NCBI GenBank assembly: GCA_965242855.1
Contig: OZ251509.1
Coordinates: 2,914,001 to 2,978,000, forward strand
DNA: 64,000 nt
Reading direction: 5' to 3'
DNA from: WTGU01 sp965242855
Lineage (GTDB): Bacteria > Pseudomonadota > Alphaproteobacteria > UBA828
Made by a program: the position numbers and the translations under genes. Under the pieces are notes generated by a model. It searched no databases. It was not told where the DNA came from and was given only the letters and a program-made list of their open reading frames with translations. This document shows positions 37,448 through 46,499 of the stretch, piece after piece. The first letter of the stretch is position 1; each line of letters starts with the position of its first letter.

Positions 37448-38530
37448 ATGGCCGACATCGAGCTCAGGCGGCTGACCAAGCGCTTCGGCGCACTGGCGGC
37501 GGTGGACCGGATCGACCTCGACGTCGAGGCCGGCGAGGTGATGTGCCTGCTGGGGCCGTCGGGCTGCGGCAAGACGACGACGCTGCGCATGATCGCGGGC
37601 CTGGAGGACGCGACGGAAGGGGACATCTCCATCGCCGGAAGGCGGGTGAACGACCTGGCGCCCGCGCAACGCGACATCGCCATGGTGTTCCAGTTCTACG
37701 CCCTCTATCCGAGCCTCACGGTGGCCGAGAATCTCGCCTTCCCGCTTCACGCAGAGCGGACGAGCAAGGCGGAGATCGACCGCCGGGTGCGCGAGATCGC
37801 CAGCCTGCTCGACCTGACCCACGCCCTGGACCGGGTGCCCGGGCGCCTCGCGGAGGGCGAGAAGCAGCGCGTCGCCGTGGGCCGCGCCATCGTCCGCGAT
37901 CCGCAATGCTTCCTCTTCGACGAGCCGCTGAGCCGGCTCGACATCGCGGTGCGCCAGGAGATGCGCGGGCAGATCAAGCGGCTCCTGAACGGCCTGCGCA
38001 AGGCGACCGTGATCGTGACCCACGACCAGATCGAGGCGCTGACGATCGCCGACCGCATCGCCGTCATGCGCGAGGGCATCATCGAGCAGGTGGCGAGCCC
38101 GCACGACATTTTCGCGCGGCCCGGCAACGTCTTCGTCGCCGGCTTCATCGGCACGCCGCAGATGAACCTGATTGAGGCGCGCCTGATCCGGGCCGAGGAA
38201 GGCACCTGGACGGTGCGGATGCTGGGCCAGGAGGTCGCACTGCCCGTGGAGGGCGCCGCCGCGGGCGGGGACGGCGTTCTCACCGTCGGTGTGCGCCCGC
38301 GCGGACTCGCGCTGGGCACCGAGGCCGGTCCGGCCACGATCGGCGGCCGCGTCGACCTGGTCGAGCCGATGGGGGCGGAGACCCTGGTCCACCTGCGCAT
38401 CGGCGAGGACGACCTCAGGGTCGTGACGAGCCGGGACGTCCGGGCGGCGGTGGGAGGGACGCTCCATGTCGCGCCGGTCGCGGGACAGATCCATCTCTTC
38501 GACCGCGATGGCGCGAGGATCGCCTCGTGA
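37448..38530 (+). CDS. Carbohydrate ABC importer ATPase 2, degenerate signature
   Basis: 360 residues. Walker A GPSGCGKT (36-43), Walker B CFLFDEP (154-160) and H-loop VTHDQIEA (His192) are intact. The signature reads LAEGE (134-138) in place of LSGGQ. In a heterodimer with ATPase 1, this Walker A/His pair faces the good LSGGE of ATPase 1, while the reverse site has no His and a poor signature. A C-terminal regulatory domain is present (VGVRPRGLALG). The stop overlaps the start of the next gene. Confidence 0.92.
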   Translation: MADIELRRLTKRFGALAAVDRIDLDVEAGEVMCLLGPSGCGKTTTLRMIAGLEDATEGDISIAGRRVNDLAPAQRDIAMVFQFYALYPSLTVAENLAFPLHAERTSKAEIDRRVREIASLLDLTHALDRVPGRLAEGEKQRVAVGRAIVRDPQCFLFDEPLSRLDIAVRQEMRGQIKRLLNGLRKATVIVTHDQIEALTIADRIAVMREGIIEQVASPHDIFARPGNVFVAGFIGTPQMNLIEARLIRAEEGTWTVRMLGQEVALPVEGAAAGGDGVLTVGVRPRGLALGTEAGPATIGGRVDLVEPMGAETLVHLRIGEDDLRVVTSRDVRAAVGGTLHVAPVAGQIHLFDRDGARIAS

Positions 38531-38820
38531 GCGCGACGAAGGCGCGCCCGACGATGTCCCGCCGCACGGCGCGGCTGATCGTGCTCGCGATCATCGGGCT
38601 CTGCCTGCTCGCCATCGTCTTCATCTTCCAACCCGTGTGGCGGCCGCTTTATTCGGCCGGCTGCGTGATGGTGGTGGCCGGCGGTCTCGCCTTCAACCTC
38701 GTGCCCTTCGCCAACACCCGAAACCCGCTCTCCCGGGTGCTGCGCGTCGGCGCCATCGTGCTGGCGATTCTGATCGCCGCCGTCCTGGTCGCCATCGGTT
38801 TCGTCGAGGTGCTCCTGTAG
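38527..38820 (+). CDS. Small membrane protein of the ABC importer operon
   Basis: 97 residues from a GTG start overlapping the ATPase stop. Three hydrophobic helices are visible (about 17-37, 43-57, 74-95). Two-ATPase importers such as the rhizobial glycerol system also carry a small membrane protein; whether this is an equivalent part is inference. It ends 41 bp before the end of convergent mutS. Confidence 0.7.
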   Translation: MSATKARPTMSRRTARLIVLAIIGLCLLAIVFIFQPVWRPLYSAGCVMVVAGGLAFNLVPFANTRNPLSRVLRVGAIVLAILIAAVLVAIGFVEVLL

Positions 38821-38861
38821 CCCGCATTTTTCGGTCCCCAACCCCGGTGCGTGGGCCCCGT

Positions 38862-41597
38862 TCAGGCGGCGCCTTCGGCATCCGCGGGCGGTGCGCCGGT
38901 TTCCGTCTCGGCCTCTGCGCGGAGCGCGTAGAGGAGATCCAGGGCGGCGCGCGGCGTGAGGCCGTCGAGGTCCGCCGCCTCCAGGCGGGCGCGGAGCGGG
39001 TCCGGCGCGGCGGCGGGCGGGGCCGCCGGGCGGGCGGCGAAAAGGGGAAGGTCGTTCGCGAGGCGGGCGGCGGTGCCGGCTTGCTCCCCTTCCTCCAGCA
39101 GGGCCAGCACCTGCTCCGCGCGGGCCAGCACGGGCGCGGGCAGGCCGGCCAGCCGGGCCACGTGGATGCCGTAGGAGCGGTCGGCGGAGCCGGGCGCGAC
39201 CTCGTGCAGAAACACCACCGCACCCTGCCACTCCTTGATTCGCATGGTATGGCAGGCGAGGCGGTCGAGCTTCCGCGCGAGCGCCACCAGCTCGTGGTAG
39301 TGGGTGGCGAAGAGCGCCCGGCAGCGGTTGGAATCGTGCAGGTGTTCGATCGCGGCCCAGGCGATGGAAAGCCCATCGTAGGTCGCCGTGCCGCGCCCGA
39401 TCTCGTCGAGGATGACCAGCGCCCGTTCGCCCGCCTGGTTCAGGATGGCGGCGGTCTCGACCATCTCGACCATGAAAGTGGAACGGCCGCGAGCCAAGTC
39501 GTCGGCCGCGCCGACGCGGGAGAACAACCGGTCGACCACGCCGATGCGAGCGGCCTCCGCAGGGACGAACGAGCCCATCTGGGCCAGCACCGCGATCAGC
39601 GCGTTCTGCCGCAGGAAGGTGCTCTTGCCGGCCATGTTGGGGCCGGTGATCAACCAGATGCGCGCGTCCGCACCGAGATCGCAATCGTTGGCCACGAAAG
39701 AGGAGTCCGCGCCGCCGCCGAGCGCCTCCACCACCGGGTGCCGGCCGCCGCGGATCTCGAAGGCGCCCGTCCGATCGACCACGGGCCGCGCGTAGCGCCT
39801 CTCGCCCGCGAGCTGCGCCAGCGCCTGGGCCACGTCGAGCGCGGCGAGGGCGCCGGCGGCGCGGGCCACGTCCTCCGAGCGGCGCAGGACGTCCGCGCAG
39901 AGGTCGTCGAAATGCGCCCGCTCCAAGGCCAGCGCCCGGTCGGCGGCGCTGTTGATCCGACCCTCGAGTTCGCCCAGTTCAACCGTCGAGAAGCGCACCG
40001 CGCTGGCCAGGGTCTGCCGGTGGATGAACGCCTCGGGCAGACGCTCCGCGCGCCCCGGCGGCACCTCGACGTAATAGCCGAGCACGTTGTTGTGGCGCAC
40101 CTTGAGCGCGTTGACGCCGGTGTCGGCGCGATAGCGCGCCTCCAGAGCGCCGATCAGGCGCCGGCTCTCGTCGCGCAGCGTCACCGTCTCGTCGAGGGCC
40201 GGGTCGTAGCCGCGGGCGATGACGCCGCCCTCGGCGACGCTCGGCGGCGGGCTCGCCACGAGCGCCTTCTTCAGACGGTCGACGATGGCCTGGTGGTGGC
40301 CCAGCGCGCGGGCTTCCCGTTCGAGGGCCGGCGGCAGCGCCCGTAGCGCGCCTGCGGAGTCCGCGCCGAGGGCGACGCGGAGGGTGGGGACCGCACCCAG
40401 CGCGTCGCGCACCGCGGCGAGATCGCGCGGCCCTCCGCGCCCCAGGCTGAGCCGGGAAAGCGCGCGTTCGACGTCGGGGCATTTGCGCAAGCCCTCCCGC
40501 AAGCCCCGCCGGGCGGCCTCGCCCTCGACCAGGAAGGCCACCGCGTCGAGCCGCTCGCCGATGGCGGCGGGATCGGTGAGCGGCGCCGTCAGCCGCGCAC
40601 GCAGGAGACGGGCGCCGGCGCCGGTGACCGTCCGGTCGATGACGGCGAGGAGGCTGCCGGCGGCGGCGCCATCCAGCGCGGCCGTGAGTTCCAGATTGCG
40701 GCGGGTCGCGGCGTCGATCGTCATCGTCTCGCTCTCGGACGCCGCGCGGAGCCGGCCCAGCCGGGGCAGTTTGCCCTTCTGGGTCAGGCGCAGATAGGCG
40801 AGGACGGCGCCGGCGGCCGCCTTCTCGGCACGGCCGAAATCGCCGAGGCCGTCGATGGAGGCGAGGCCGTACAGCTCGGCGAGCGCCCGTTCGCCCGCGG
40901 CGCTGTCGAACAGCGCGCGCGGCTGCGGCGTGAGCGCGCGTTTCCACTCGGCGAAGAGCTCGAAGAGCGACGGCGTCTCGAGCAAGGGCTCGGGCACCAG
41001 TAATTCGCCGGGCTCCAGGCGGGCGAGCGCCGCCGGCAGCGACGCCTCCGTGACCGCTGTCACGGCGAACTCGCCGGTCGACATGTCGCTCCAGGCGAGG
41101 GCGAGCCGGCCTTCGGCGCGGGCCAGCGCCGCGAGATAGTTGGCCGCCCGCGCGTTGAGCAGCGCGTCCTCGCTGAGCGTCCCCGGCGTGACCAGCCGGA
41201 CGACCTCGCGGCGGACGACGGCCTTGGGGCCGCGCTTGCGCGCTTGGGCCGGGTCTTCGGCCTGCTCGCACACCGCGACCTTGAAGCCCTTGCGGATCAG
41301 GCGTTGCAGGTAACCTTCGGCGCTGTGGACGGGCACGCCGCACATCGGCACGGCGCGGCCCTCGTGGGTGCCGCGCTCGGTCAGCGCGATGTCGAGCGCC
41401 TCGGCGGCGCGCGGCGCGTCGTCGAAAAAGAGCTCGTAGAAATCGCCCATCCGGTAGAACAACAGGTGGTCCGGATGGGCGCTCTTGATCTCGAGATATT
41501 GCGCCATCATCGGCGTCACCGGCTCGCCGCGCCGCGCCCGCGTCTTGCCGCGCGCTCCGGCGGCGCCCGCTCTCCGCTTTCCGGCGTCCTCCGGCAT
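38862..41597 (-). CDS. mutS: DNA mismatch repair protein MutS
   Basis: 911 residues. Mismatch-binding motif GDFYELF near residue 50, P-loop ITGPNMAGKSTFLRQ in the ATPase domain, followed by STFMVEMVETAAIL and VILDEIGRGTATYDG. A long Ala/Arg-rich N-terminal extension (about 25 residues) precedes the family start near TPMMAQYLEIK. Divergent from phoR. Confidence 0.97.
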   Translation of the reverse strand: MPEDAGKRRAGAAGARGKTRARRGEPVTPMMAQYLEIKSAHPDHLLFYRMGDFYELFFDDAPRAAEALDIALTERGTHEGRAVPMCGVPVHSAEGYLQRLIRKGFKVAVCEQAEDPAQARKRGPKAVVRREVVRLVTPGTLSEDALLNARAANYLAALARAEGRLALAWSDMSTGEFAVTAVTEASLPAALARLEPGELLVPEPLLETPSLFELFAEWKRALTPQPRALFDSAAGERALAELYGLASIDGLGDFGRAEKAAAGAVLAYLRLTQKGKLPRLGRLRAASESETMTIDAATRRNLELTAALDGAAAGSLLAVIDRTVTGAGARLLRARLTAPLTDPAAIGERLDAVAFLVEGEAARRGLREGLRKCPDVERALSRLSLGRGGPRDLAAVRDALGAVPTLRVALGADSAGALRALPPALEREARALGHHQAIVDRLKKALVASPPPSVAEGGVIARGYDPALDETVTLRDESRRLIGALEARYRADTGVNALKVRHNNVLGYYVEVPPGRAERLPEAFIHRQTLASAVRFSTVELGELEGRINSAADRALALERAHFDDLCADVLRRSEDVARAAGALAALDVAQALAQLAGERRYARPVVDRTGAFEIRGGRHPVVEALGGGADSSFVANDCDLGADARIWLITGPNMAGKSTFLRQNALIAVLAQMGSFVPAEAARIGVVDRLFSRVGAADDLARGRSTFMVEMVETAAILNQAGERALVILDEIGRGTATYDGLSIAWAAIEHLHDSNRCRALFATHYHELVALARKLDRLACHTMRIKEWQGAVVFLHEVAPGSADRSYGIHVARLAGLPAPVLARAEQVLALLEEGEQAGTAARLANDLPLFAARPAAPPAAAPDPLRARLEAADLDGLTPRAALDLLYALRAEAETETGAPPADAEGAA

Positions 41598-41715
41598 GAG
41601 GCGAACCTAGCACAGGCCGCCCGCGGCGCCGGTGCGCGGTTTCATGTTCCCGTCATCGAGGGCGGGGCGGCGTTTGGTAAGCTTGCGGGCGGTAACCGCG
41701 AAGGAGCCGCGACCG

Positions 41716-43149
41716 GTGGCACCTCGCTCCCTCTCGCCCGGCCGATGGGTGCGTTCGAGCCTTGCCGTGGCGCTCGCGCTGGCGCTCGCGCTGCTCGTGC
41801 CGGCGGCAGCGGGCGCGGTCCCGCTCGTCGTGGCCGTCCCCGTCTGGGCGGGGCTCGGGCTGATCGCGGCGGCCGGGCTGGGCCTCCTCCAGGCGGAGCT
41901 CGCCGCGCTCGCGCGCTACGTCGAGGCGGCGCTCGAGCGCGAGGACGGAAACGGGCGCGAGAGCGCGCCCGCGGGCTTGTTCACCCGCGCGCTCGCGGCG
42001 GTGGCCGAGCGCCTCGTCCGCGACCGCGCCCAGGGCAGGGCGCGGCTGGAAGGCGAGCGCGCGGCGCTCGAACGCGCCCTCGACGCGCTGCCCGAACCTC
42101 TCCTCGTGCTCAGCGGCGAGCGCAAGATCGTGCGCGCCAACCGGGCGGCGAACGAATTGCTGGGCGGCGACGGGGTCGGGCGCGACATCGCCGCCGCGCT
42201 GCGCGACCCGGCGCTCATCGCGGCGATCGAGGAGGCCATCGGCGGCGGCGGGAGCCGCGACATCGAGTTCACGCTGCAAGCGCCGGTCGAACGCATTTTC
42301 GCAGCCCGCATCGCGCGCCTGCCGGAGCCGGGTGCCGACGACACGGGCGTGCTGCTTGCCCTCGTCGACCTCACCTCGGTGCGCCGGACGGAGCAGATGC
42401 GGGCCGATTTCGTGGCCAACGCGAGCCACGAAATGCGCACCCCGCTGACCACCTTCGTCGGCTTCATCGAGACCATCCAGGGCTCGGCGCGGGACGACGC
42501 GGAGGCCCGCGAGCGCTTCCTCGCGATCATGGGCCAGCACGCGAAACGAATGACGCGCCTCGTCGACGATCTGCTCTCGCTGTCGCGCATCGAGATGAAC
42601 GAGCACACGCCGCCGACCGACGAAGTGCGGCTCCCGACGCTCCTGGCCCATGTCCGCAACACCCTCGCATGGCAAGCGACACAGCGCGGCGTCTCCATCG
42701 CCGTCGAGACGGAGGAGGGGTTGCCGCCGATCGTCGGCGACGGCGACGAGCTGACCCAGGTGTTCCTCAATCTGGTCGACAACGCGATCAAATACGGGGA
42801 CGCCCACGGCACCGTCGCGCTGCGGGCGCGACGCCTCGCGCAAGCGCCGGACGCCGCCGGCTGGCGGGCGGCGGGGAGCGGCGCCATCGCCGTGTCCGTC
42901 GAAGACCACGGCGCGGGCATCCCGCGTGAGCACCTGCCGCGGCTGACGGAGCGCTTCTACCGCGTCGACAAGGCGCGCTCGCGCGAACTCGGCGGCACGG
43001 GTTTGGGCCTTGCCATCGTCAAGCACATCGTGAACCGCCACCGCGGCGCCCTCGCCATCGACAGCGTTCCCGGCGAAGGCAGCACGGTCACCGTCTATCT
43101 GCCGCCGGCGGAAGGCGGACCGGAGCCGCCGCCCCGGAACGCCGCCTGA
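41716..43149 (+). CDS. phoR: PhoR-like sensor histidine kinase
   Basis: 477 residues from a GTG with AAGGAG 9 bp upstream; upstream in-frame ATGs lack a site. Two membrane helices (about 15-60), a PAS-like domain (LDALPEPLLVLSGERKIVRANRAANELLGG), H-box FVANASHEMRTPLTTFVGFIETI and N/G boxes NLVDNAIKYG, DHGAGIP, GTGLGLAIVKHI. This H-box is characteristic of PhoR of the phosphate regulon. The usual downstream pst-phoU-phoB genes are absent; the gene is followed within 14 bp by transposase remains. Confidence 0.88.
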   Translation: MAPRSLSPGRWVRSSLAVALALALALLVPAAAGAVPLVVAVPVWAGLGLIAAAGLGLLQAELAALARYVEAALEREDGNGRESAPAGLFTRALAAVAERLVRDRAQGRARLEGERAALERALDALPEPLLVLSGERKIVRANRAANELLGGDGVGRDIAAALRDPALIAAIEEAIGGGGSRDIEFTLQAPVERIFAARIARLPEPGADDTGVLLALVDLTSVRRTEQMRADFVANASHEMRTPLTTFVGFIETIQGSARDDAEARERFLAIMGQHAKRMTRLVDDLLSLSRIEMNEHTPPTDEVRLPTLLAHVRNTLAWQATQRGVSIAVETEEGLPPIVGDGDELTQVFLNLVDNAIKYGDAHGTVALRARRLAQAPDAAGWRAAGSGAIAVSVEDHGAGIPREHLPRLTERFYRVDKARSRELGGTGLGLAIVKHIVNRHRGALAIDSVPGEGSTVTVYLPPAEGGPEPPPRNAA

Positions 43150-43162
43150 CCCGTCTTTCCCA

Positions 43163-43372
43163 CGTCCCGTTGTCCGAACGGACGGTCAAGGGAACATCGT
43201 AGCGCCGGAAGACTCGCCGGACCGATCGTGGCGGGACGATGATGCAAGCCAACATAAAGCGACCGCAGGCGTCGGTGATCGTCAGGGAACCGCGGCGTTC
43301 GCCGTCGCGGGTGCGGAACCAGTCCTTGAAGCCGACACACCAGACATCGTTAGGCGCGGCGACGGAGCGCAA
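43163..43372 (-). pseudogene. Transposase remnant (DDE integrase core, IS481/IS3-like)
   Basis: A 70-residue piece: NDVWCVGFKDWFRTRDGER, LTITDACGRFMLACII and VPLTVRSDNGT match the start and middle of an rve integrase core. The first catalytic Asp position (WCVDFK in relatives) is Gly here, SDNG with the second Asp remains, and the third catalytic residue is missing. A dead fragment, evidence of past insertion after phoR. No clear terminal repeats seen. Confidence 0.7.
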
Positions 43373-43541
43373 CGGCCAGACCGGCAGGCCACCCGACGAC
43401 GCCGGCGGTGGCGTGCGAGAGCGCTTGATCGGACTCTCCGGTCCAAACAGTCGCCTGTCTGTCTGGTCCGGATTTATCTTGCGTACCCCCCCCCCCGTGT
43501 TAGGGACGTGCCGTCCTCACATCGGGCCGGAGGAGGAAGCG

Positions 43542-44252
43542 ATGTGCGGCGCACTGCCCAAGGAGATCGACGAACTTAAGCCTTGGTCCCAACGCATAAG
43601 TCTTGGTGACGTGATGACGCCAGGAAATTGGGATGTAGAACGGCAAGCTTACTTTTTGATGGAAGAAGCACCGTGGCCTGTTTCAGGGCGTATTCTGGAT
43701 GCTGGAGCCAATGCTGGGGGAATCGCTATCTATCTTCAGCCTACCGCGGATACAATCGTTTGTGTTGAATCCAATGTTCGCTATGCAAATCAATTCAGAT
43801 TTATTTCCTCGCATGTGGACACCGGGAAAATCGAATATCGACGAGAATCGCTCTATAAATCACACAGACTTGGTGAATTTAGTGTAATCCTCATGTTGGG
43901 ATTAATCTATCACTTCAGGTATCCTCAGTTGTTTCTCGATTATTGTTCGAATTTGAAGGCCAAAAGGTTTATCTTTTCGACACAGCATATTCTCGGAGAT
44001 AACTTGATATTACGTAATCGTAAAGACAGATTTGGACCCCGTTACAATCATGTTATGATGGGTTGGGAGCCAACCCAACCGGCAATGATCGGCATGTTGA
44101 AGAACGCAGGATTTGTTGTGGATAAAGTTGTTCCCGCCGCCTGGAAAGATGGTTTCACCAATACTCTCTATCTTTTCTGTACTCTTGAACAGTCCTTTCG
44201 AACAGACATTGAATCCATTTCTCGACTTTCTGAGCATTTCTCGACTTTCTGA
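43542..44252 (+). CDS. SAM-dependent methyltransferase (horizontally acquired?)
   Basis: 236 residues with AGGAGGAA before the ATG. SAM motif I is RILDAGANAGGIAIYL, preceded by LGDVMTPGNWDVERQAYFLM. VILMLGLIYHFRYPQLFLDY is a motif IV-like segment. The order resembles CmoB-like or DUF1698 methyltransferases, but the substrate is unknown. Base composition is strikingly more AT-rich than anything nearby, with frequent A/T third positions. With the transposase fragment upstream this points to transfer. A 19-bp tandem repeat determines its C-terminus. Confidence 0.8.
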   Translation: MCGALPKEIDELKPWSQRISLGDVMTPGNWDVERQAYFLMEEAPWPVSGRILDAGANAGGIAIYLQPTADTIVCVESNVRYANQFRFISSHVDTGKIEYRRESLYKSHRLGEFSVILMLGLIYHFRYPQLFLDYCSNLKAKRFIFSTQHILGDNLILRNRKDRFGPRYNHVMMGWEPTQPAMIGMLKNAGFVVDKVVPAAWKDGFTNTLYLFCTLEQSFRTDIESISRLSEHFSTF

Positions 44253-44253
44253 G
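44216..44253. repeat. 19-bp direct tandem repeat at the methyltransferase stop
   Basis: catttctcgactttctgag occurs twice without a gap (44216-44234, 44235-44253). The second copy, shifted by one base in frame, supplies the TGA stop. Confidence 0.9.
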
Positions 44254-44571
44254 TACGAGGTTTTCACCTGAGTGGAAAGGTTTCACGGATTTTTCTGGTT
44301 TCTTGCGTATTCCCAAGCTCAGATTTCGACGTAATCTGCGTTATTCGTATCGGCTGCGAAGGCTGGACCATCCGGCGCTTGGGGTGCTCGATCAACATCG
44401 ATAGGTCGGTCGGATGCGAGGGCGCGGCCTTCCCCGGCGGGCTACCCTCGCTATCGGCACCGCTTCCTGGCGCGACGGCGCGGGGAGTCTTCACGCCTCC
44501 GTACCGGTGTGCTATAGAGTGCACACGCCAATCAAGGCGTCGCGCGAGCCGAAGGAGGCGGAGGAAGGAGC
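44253..44571. other. Intergenic region upstream of rpsU
   Basis: 319 bp without a gene. The left half is AT-rich like the methyltransferase; the right half is GC-rich. It holds the rpsU promoter at 44489-44517 and a strong purine-rich ribosome site just before 44572. Confidence 0.6.
44489..44517 (+). promoter_or_regulatory. Probable rpsU promoter
   Basis: CTTCAC (44489-44494) and CTATAG (44512-44517) are separated by exactly 17 bp. This is close to the alphaproteobacterial housekeeping consensus CTTGAC-N17-CTATAT. The predicted start of transcription would be about 45 bp before the rpsU start codon. Confidence 0.55.
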
Positions 44572-44775
44572 TTGGTACACGTCGTCGTAAGAGAGAACAA
44601 CGTCGATCAGGCGTTGAAGGCGCTCAAGAAGAAGATGCAGCGGGAGGGGATCTTCCGGGAGATGAAGATGCGTCGCCACTACGAAAAGCCCTCGGAGCGG
44701 CGCGCGCGGGAGCGGTCCGAGGCCGTCCGCCGCGCCAGGAAGCTGGCCCGCAAGCGCGCACAGCGGGAGGAGTGA
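44572..44775 (+). CDS. rpsU: 30S ribosomal protein S21
   Basis: 67 residues: VHVVVRENNVDQALKALKKKM and MRRHYEKPSERRARER are diagnostic of S21, followed by an Arg/Lys-rich tail. The start is TTG at 44572, forced by the family N-terminus and by GGAGGAAGGAG just upstream. The 5' region carries its own promoter. Confidence 0.96.
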   Translation: MVHVVVRENNVDQALKALKKKMQREGIFREMKMRRHYEKPSERRARERSEAVRRARKLARKRAQREE

Positions 44776-44776
44776 A

Positions 44777-44801
44777 CCGCCGCGGGCCGGGCGCGCGGCG
44801 G
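44777..44801. terminator. Hairpin between convergent rpsU and pntB
   Basis: Perfect 8-bp stem CCGCCGCG / CGCGGCGG around a 9-nt loop, starting one base after the rpsU stop and ending two bases before the pntB stop. No T-run, so it may act as a two-way, factor-assisted terminator. Confidence 0.6.
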
Positions 44802-44803
44802 CG

Positions 44804-46186
44804 TCAGAGCACCTTCACGACCTCCTCGACCATCTTCTTGGCGTCCCCGAACAGCATCATCGTGTTGTCCCGGTAGAACACCGGGTTGTCGATGCCGGCA
44901 TAGCCCGGGGCCAGCGAGCGCTTGACGAAGAGCACCGTCTTGCACAGCTCGACGTCGAGGATGGGCATTCCGGCGATCGGGCTCCCGGGATCGGTCTTGG
45001 CCACCGGGTTGACGACGTCGTTGGCGCCGATCACGAAGGCGACGTCGATGTTGGGCATGTCGCTGTTGATGTCCTCGAGCTCGAAGACCTCGTCGTAAGG
45101 GACGTTGGCCTCGGCCAGCAGCACGTTCATGTGGCCCGGCATCCGCCCGGCCACGGGGTGGATGGCGTAGCGCACCTCGACGCCCTTCTTCTGGAGAAGA
45201 CCGGCCATCTCGCGTACCGCGTGCTGGGCCTGGGCCACCGCGAGGCCGTAGCCCGGCACGATGACCACGGAGCCCGCGTTGCTCATGATGAAGGCCGCGT
45301 CGTCCGCACTGCCCGATTTGTGGGTCCTGTCGGCGGCGGCGACGGGGCCGGACGAGCCGGTGCCGAAGCCGCCGAGGATGACGCTGGCGAACGAGCGGTT
45401 CATCGCGCGGCACATGATGTAGCTCAGGATCGCGCCCGAGGAGCCGACCAGCGCGCCGACGATGATCAGCACCGTGTTCTCGAGGGTGAAGCCGATGCCG
45501 GCCGCCGCCCAGCCCGAGTAGGAATTGAGCATCGAGATCACGACCGGCATGTCGGCGCCGCCGATCGGGACGATCAGCAGCACGCCGAAGAGCAGGGCAA
45601 GGCCGGTCATGACCCAGAACGCGCTCTCCTGCTGACCGATGCCGAAGACGACGCCGGTGGCGACGATCGCGACCGCGATGGCGAGGTTGATCGCGTGCTG
45701 GCCGCGGAACACGAGCGGCGCGCTCGTCATCAGCTCCTGGAGCTTGGCGAAGGCGACGATCGATCCGGTGAAGGTGAGGGCGCCGATCACCACGCCGAAG
45801 GCCATCTCGATCCGGCTGATGAGACGGATGTCGCCGGGAACGCCGATGTGGAAGGTCTGCGGCGCGTAATAGGCGGCCGCCGCGACGAGGACGGCGGCGA
45901 GCCCGACCAGGCTGTGGAACCCGGCCACGAGCTGCGGCATCGCGGTCATCTGGATGCGCAGCGCGATCACCGTCCCGATCAGCCCGCCGATCGCGATTCC
46001 CACGATGATCCAGAGATAGTCCTCGACTCCCGATTGGCCCAATGTGGTGCCGACGGCGATCACCATGCCGGCGATGCCGAACAGGTTGCCGCTGCGCGCC
46101 GTCGCCGGCGAGGAAAGGCCCCGCAGGGCCATGATGAAACAGACGCCGGCGATCAGATAGAGGATCGCCGACAGATCGGGGGTCAT
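44804..46186 (-). CDS. pntB: NAD(P) transhydrogenase subunit beta
   Basis: 460 residues. N-terminal half with about nine membrane helices (MTPDLSAILYLIAGVCFIMAL on). The C-terminal NADP-binding domain has VIVPGYGLAVAQAQHAVREM, HPVAGRMPGHMNVLLAEA and GANDVVNPVA, all typical of PntB. With PntAA and PntAB it couples proton entry to hydride transfer from NADH to NADP+. The start MTPDLS (46186) overlaps the pntAB stop by 4 bp. Confidence 0.97.
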   Translation of the reverse strand: MTPDLSAILYLIAGVCFIMALRGLSSPATARSGNLFGIAGMVIAVGTTLGQSGVEDYLWIIVGIAIGGLIGTVIALRIQMTAMPQLVAGFHSLVGLAAVLVAAAAYYAPQTFHIGVPGDIRLISRIEMAFGVVIGALTFTGSIVAFAKLQELMTSAPLVFRGQHAINLAIAVAIVATGVVFGIGQQESAFWVMTGLALLFGVLLIVPIGGADMPVVISMLNSYSGWAAAGIGFTLENTVLIIVGALVGSSGAILSYIMCRAMNRSFASVILGGFGTGSSGPVAAADRTHKSGSADDAAFIMSNAGSVVIVPGYGLAVAQAQHAVREMAGLLQKKGVEVRYAIHPVAGRMPGHMNVLLAEANVPYDEVFELEDINSDMPNIDVAFVIGANDVVNPVAKTDPGSPIAGMPILDVELCKTVLFVKRSLAPGYAGIDNPVFYRDNTMMLFGDAKKMVEEVVKVL

Positions 46187-46497
46187 GAAGGCGGCCCCTG
46201 TTTCTTTTTCTTGAACATCGCGAGCATGCGCTGGGTGACCGTGAACCCGCCGAAGATGTTGACCGCCGCGAGGCCCACGGCGATGCCGCCGAACATCTTG
46301 GCGAGGCCGCCTTCCGCGGGCGTCGCCGCCAGCAGCGCGCCGACGATGATCACGCTCGAAATGGCGTTCGTCACCGACATCAGCGGCGTGTGCAGCGCCG
46401 GAGTGACGCTCCAAACGACATAGTAACCGATGAACACCGCGAGGACGAAGATCGTCACCGCGATGACGAGCGGATGCAGGGCCAGGACGTGCTCCAT
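46183..46497 (-). CDS. pntAB: NAD(P) transhydrogenase subunit alpha, membrane part
   Basis: 104 residues with three helices, YYVVWSVTPALHTPLMSVTNAIS being the conserved membrane motif. The separate small subunit (alpha-2) is characteristic of alphaproteobacteria. It starts 2 bp after the pntAA stop. Confidence 0.96.
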   Translation of the reverse strand: MEHVLALHPLVIAVTIFVLAVFIGYYVVWSVTPALHTPLMSVTNAISSVIIVGALLAATPAEGGLAKMFGGIAVGLAAVNIFGGFTVTQRMLAMFKKKKQGPPS

Positions 46498-46499
46498 GG

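Noticed and set aside
43486..43496. Run of C residues before the methyltransferase as a phase-variable tract
   Set aside because: It lies outside any coding frame and about 45 bp from the ATG; more likely a sequencing-prone homopolymer or relic of the insertion.
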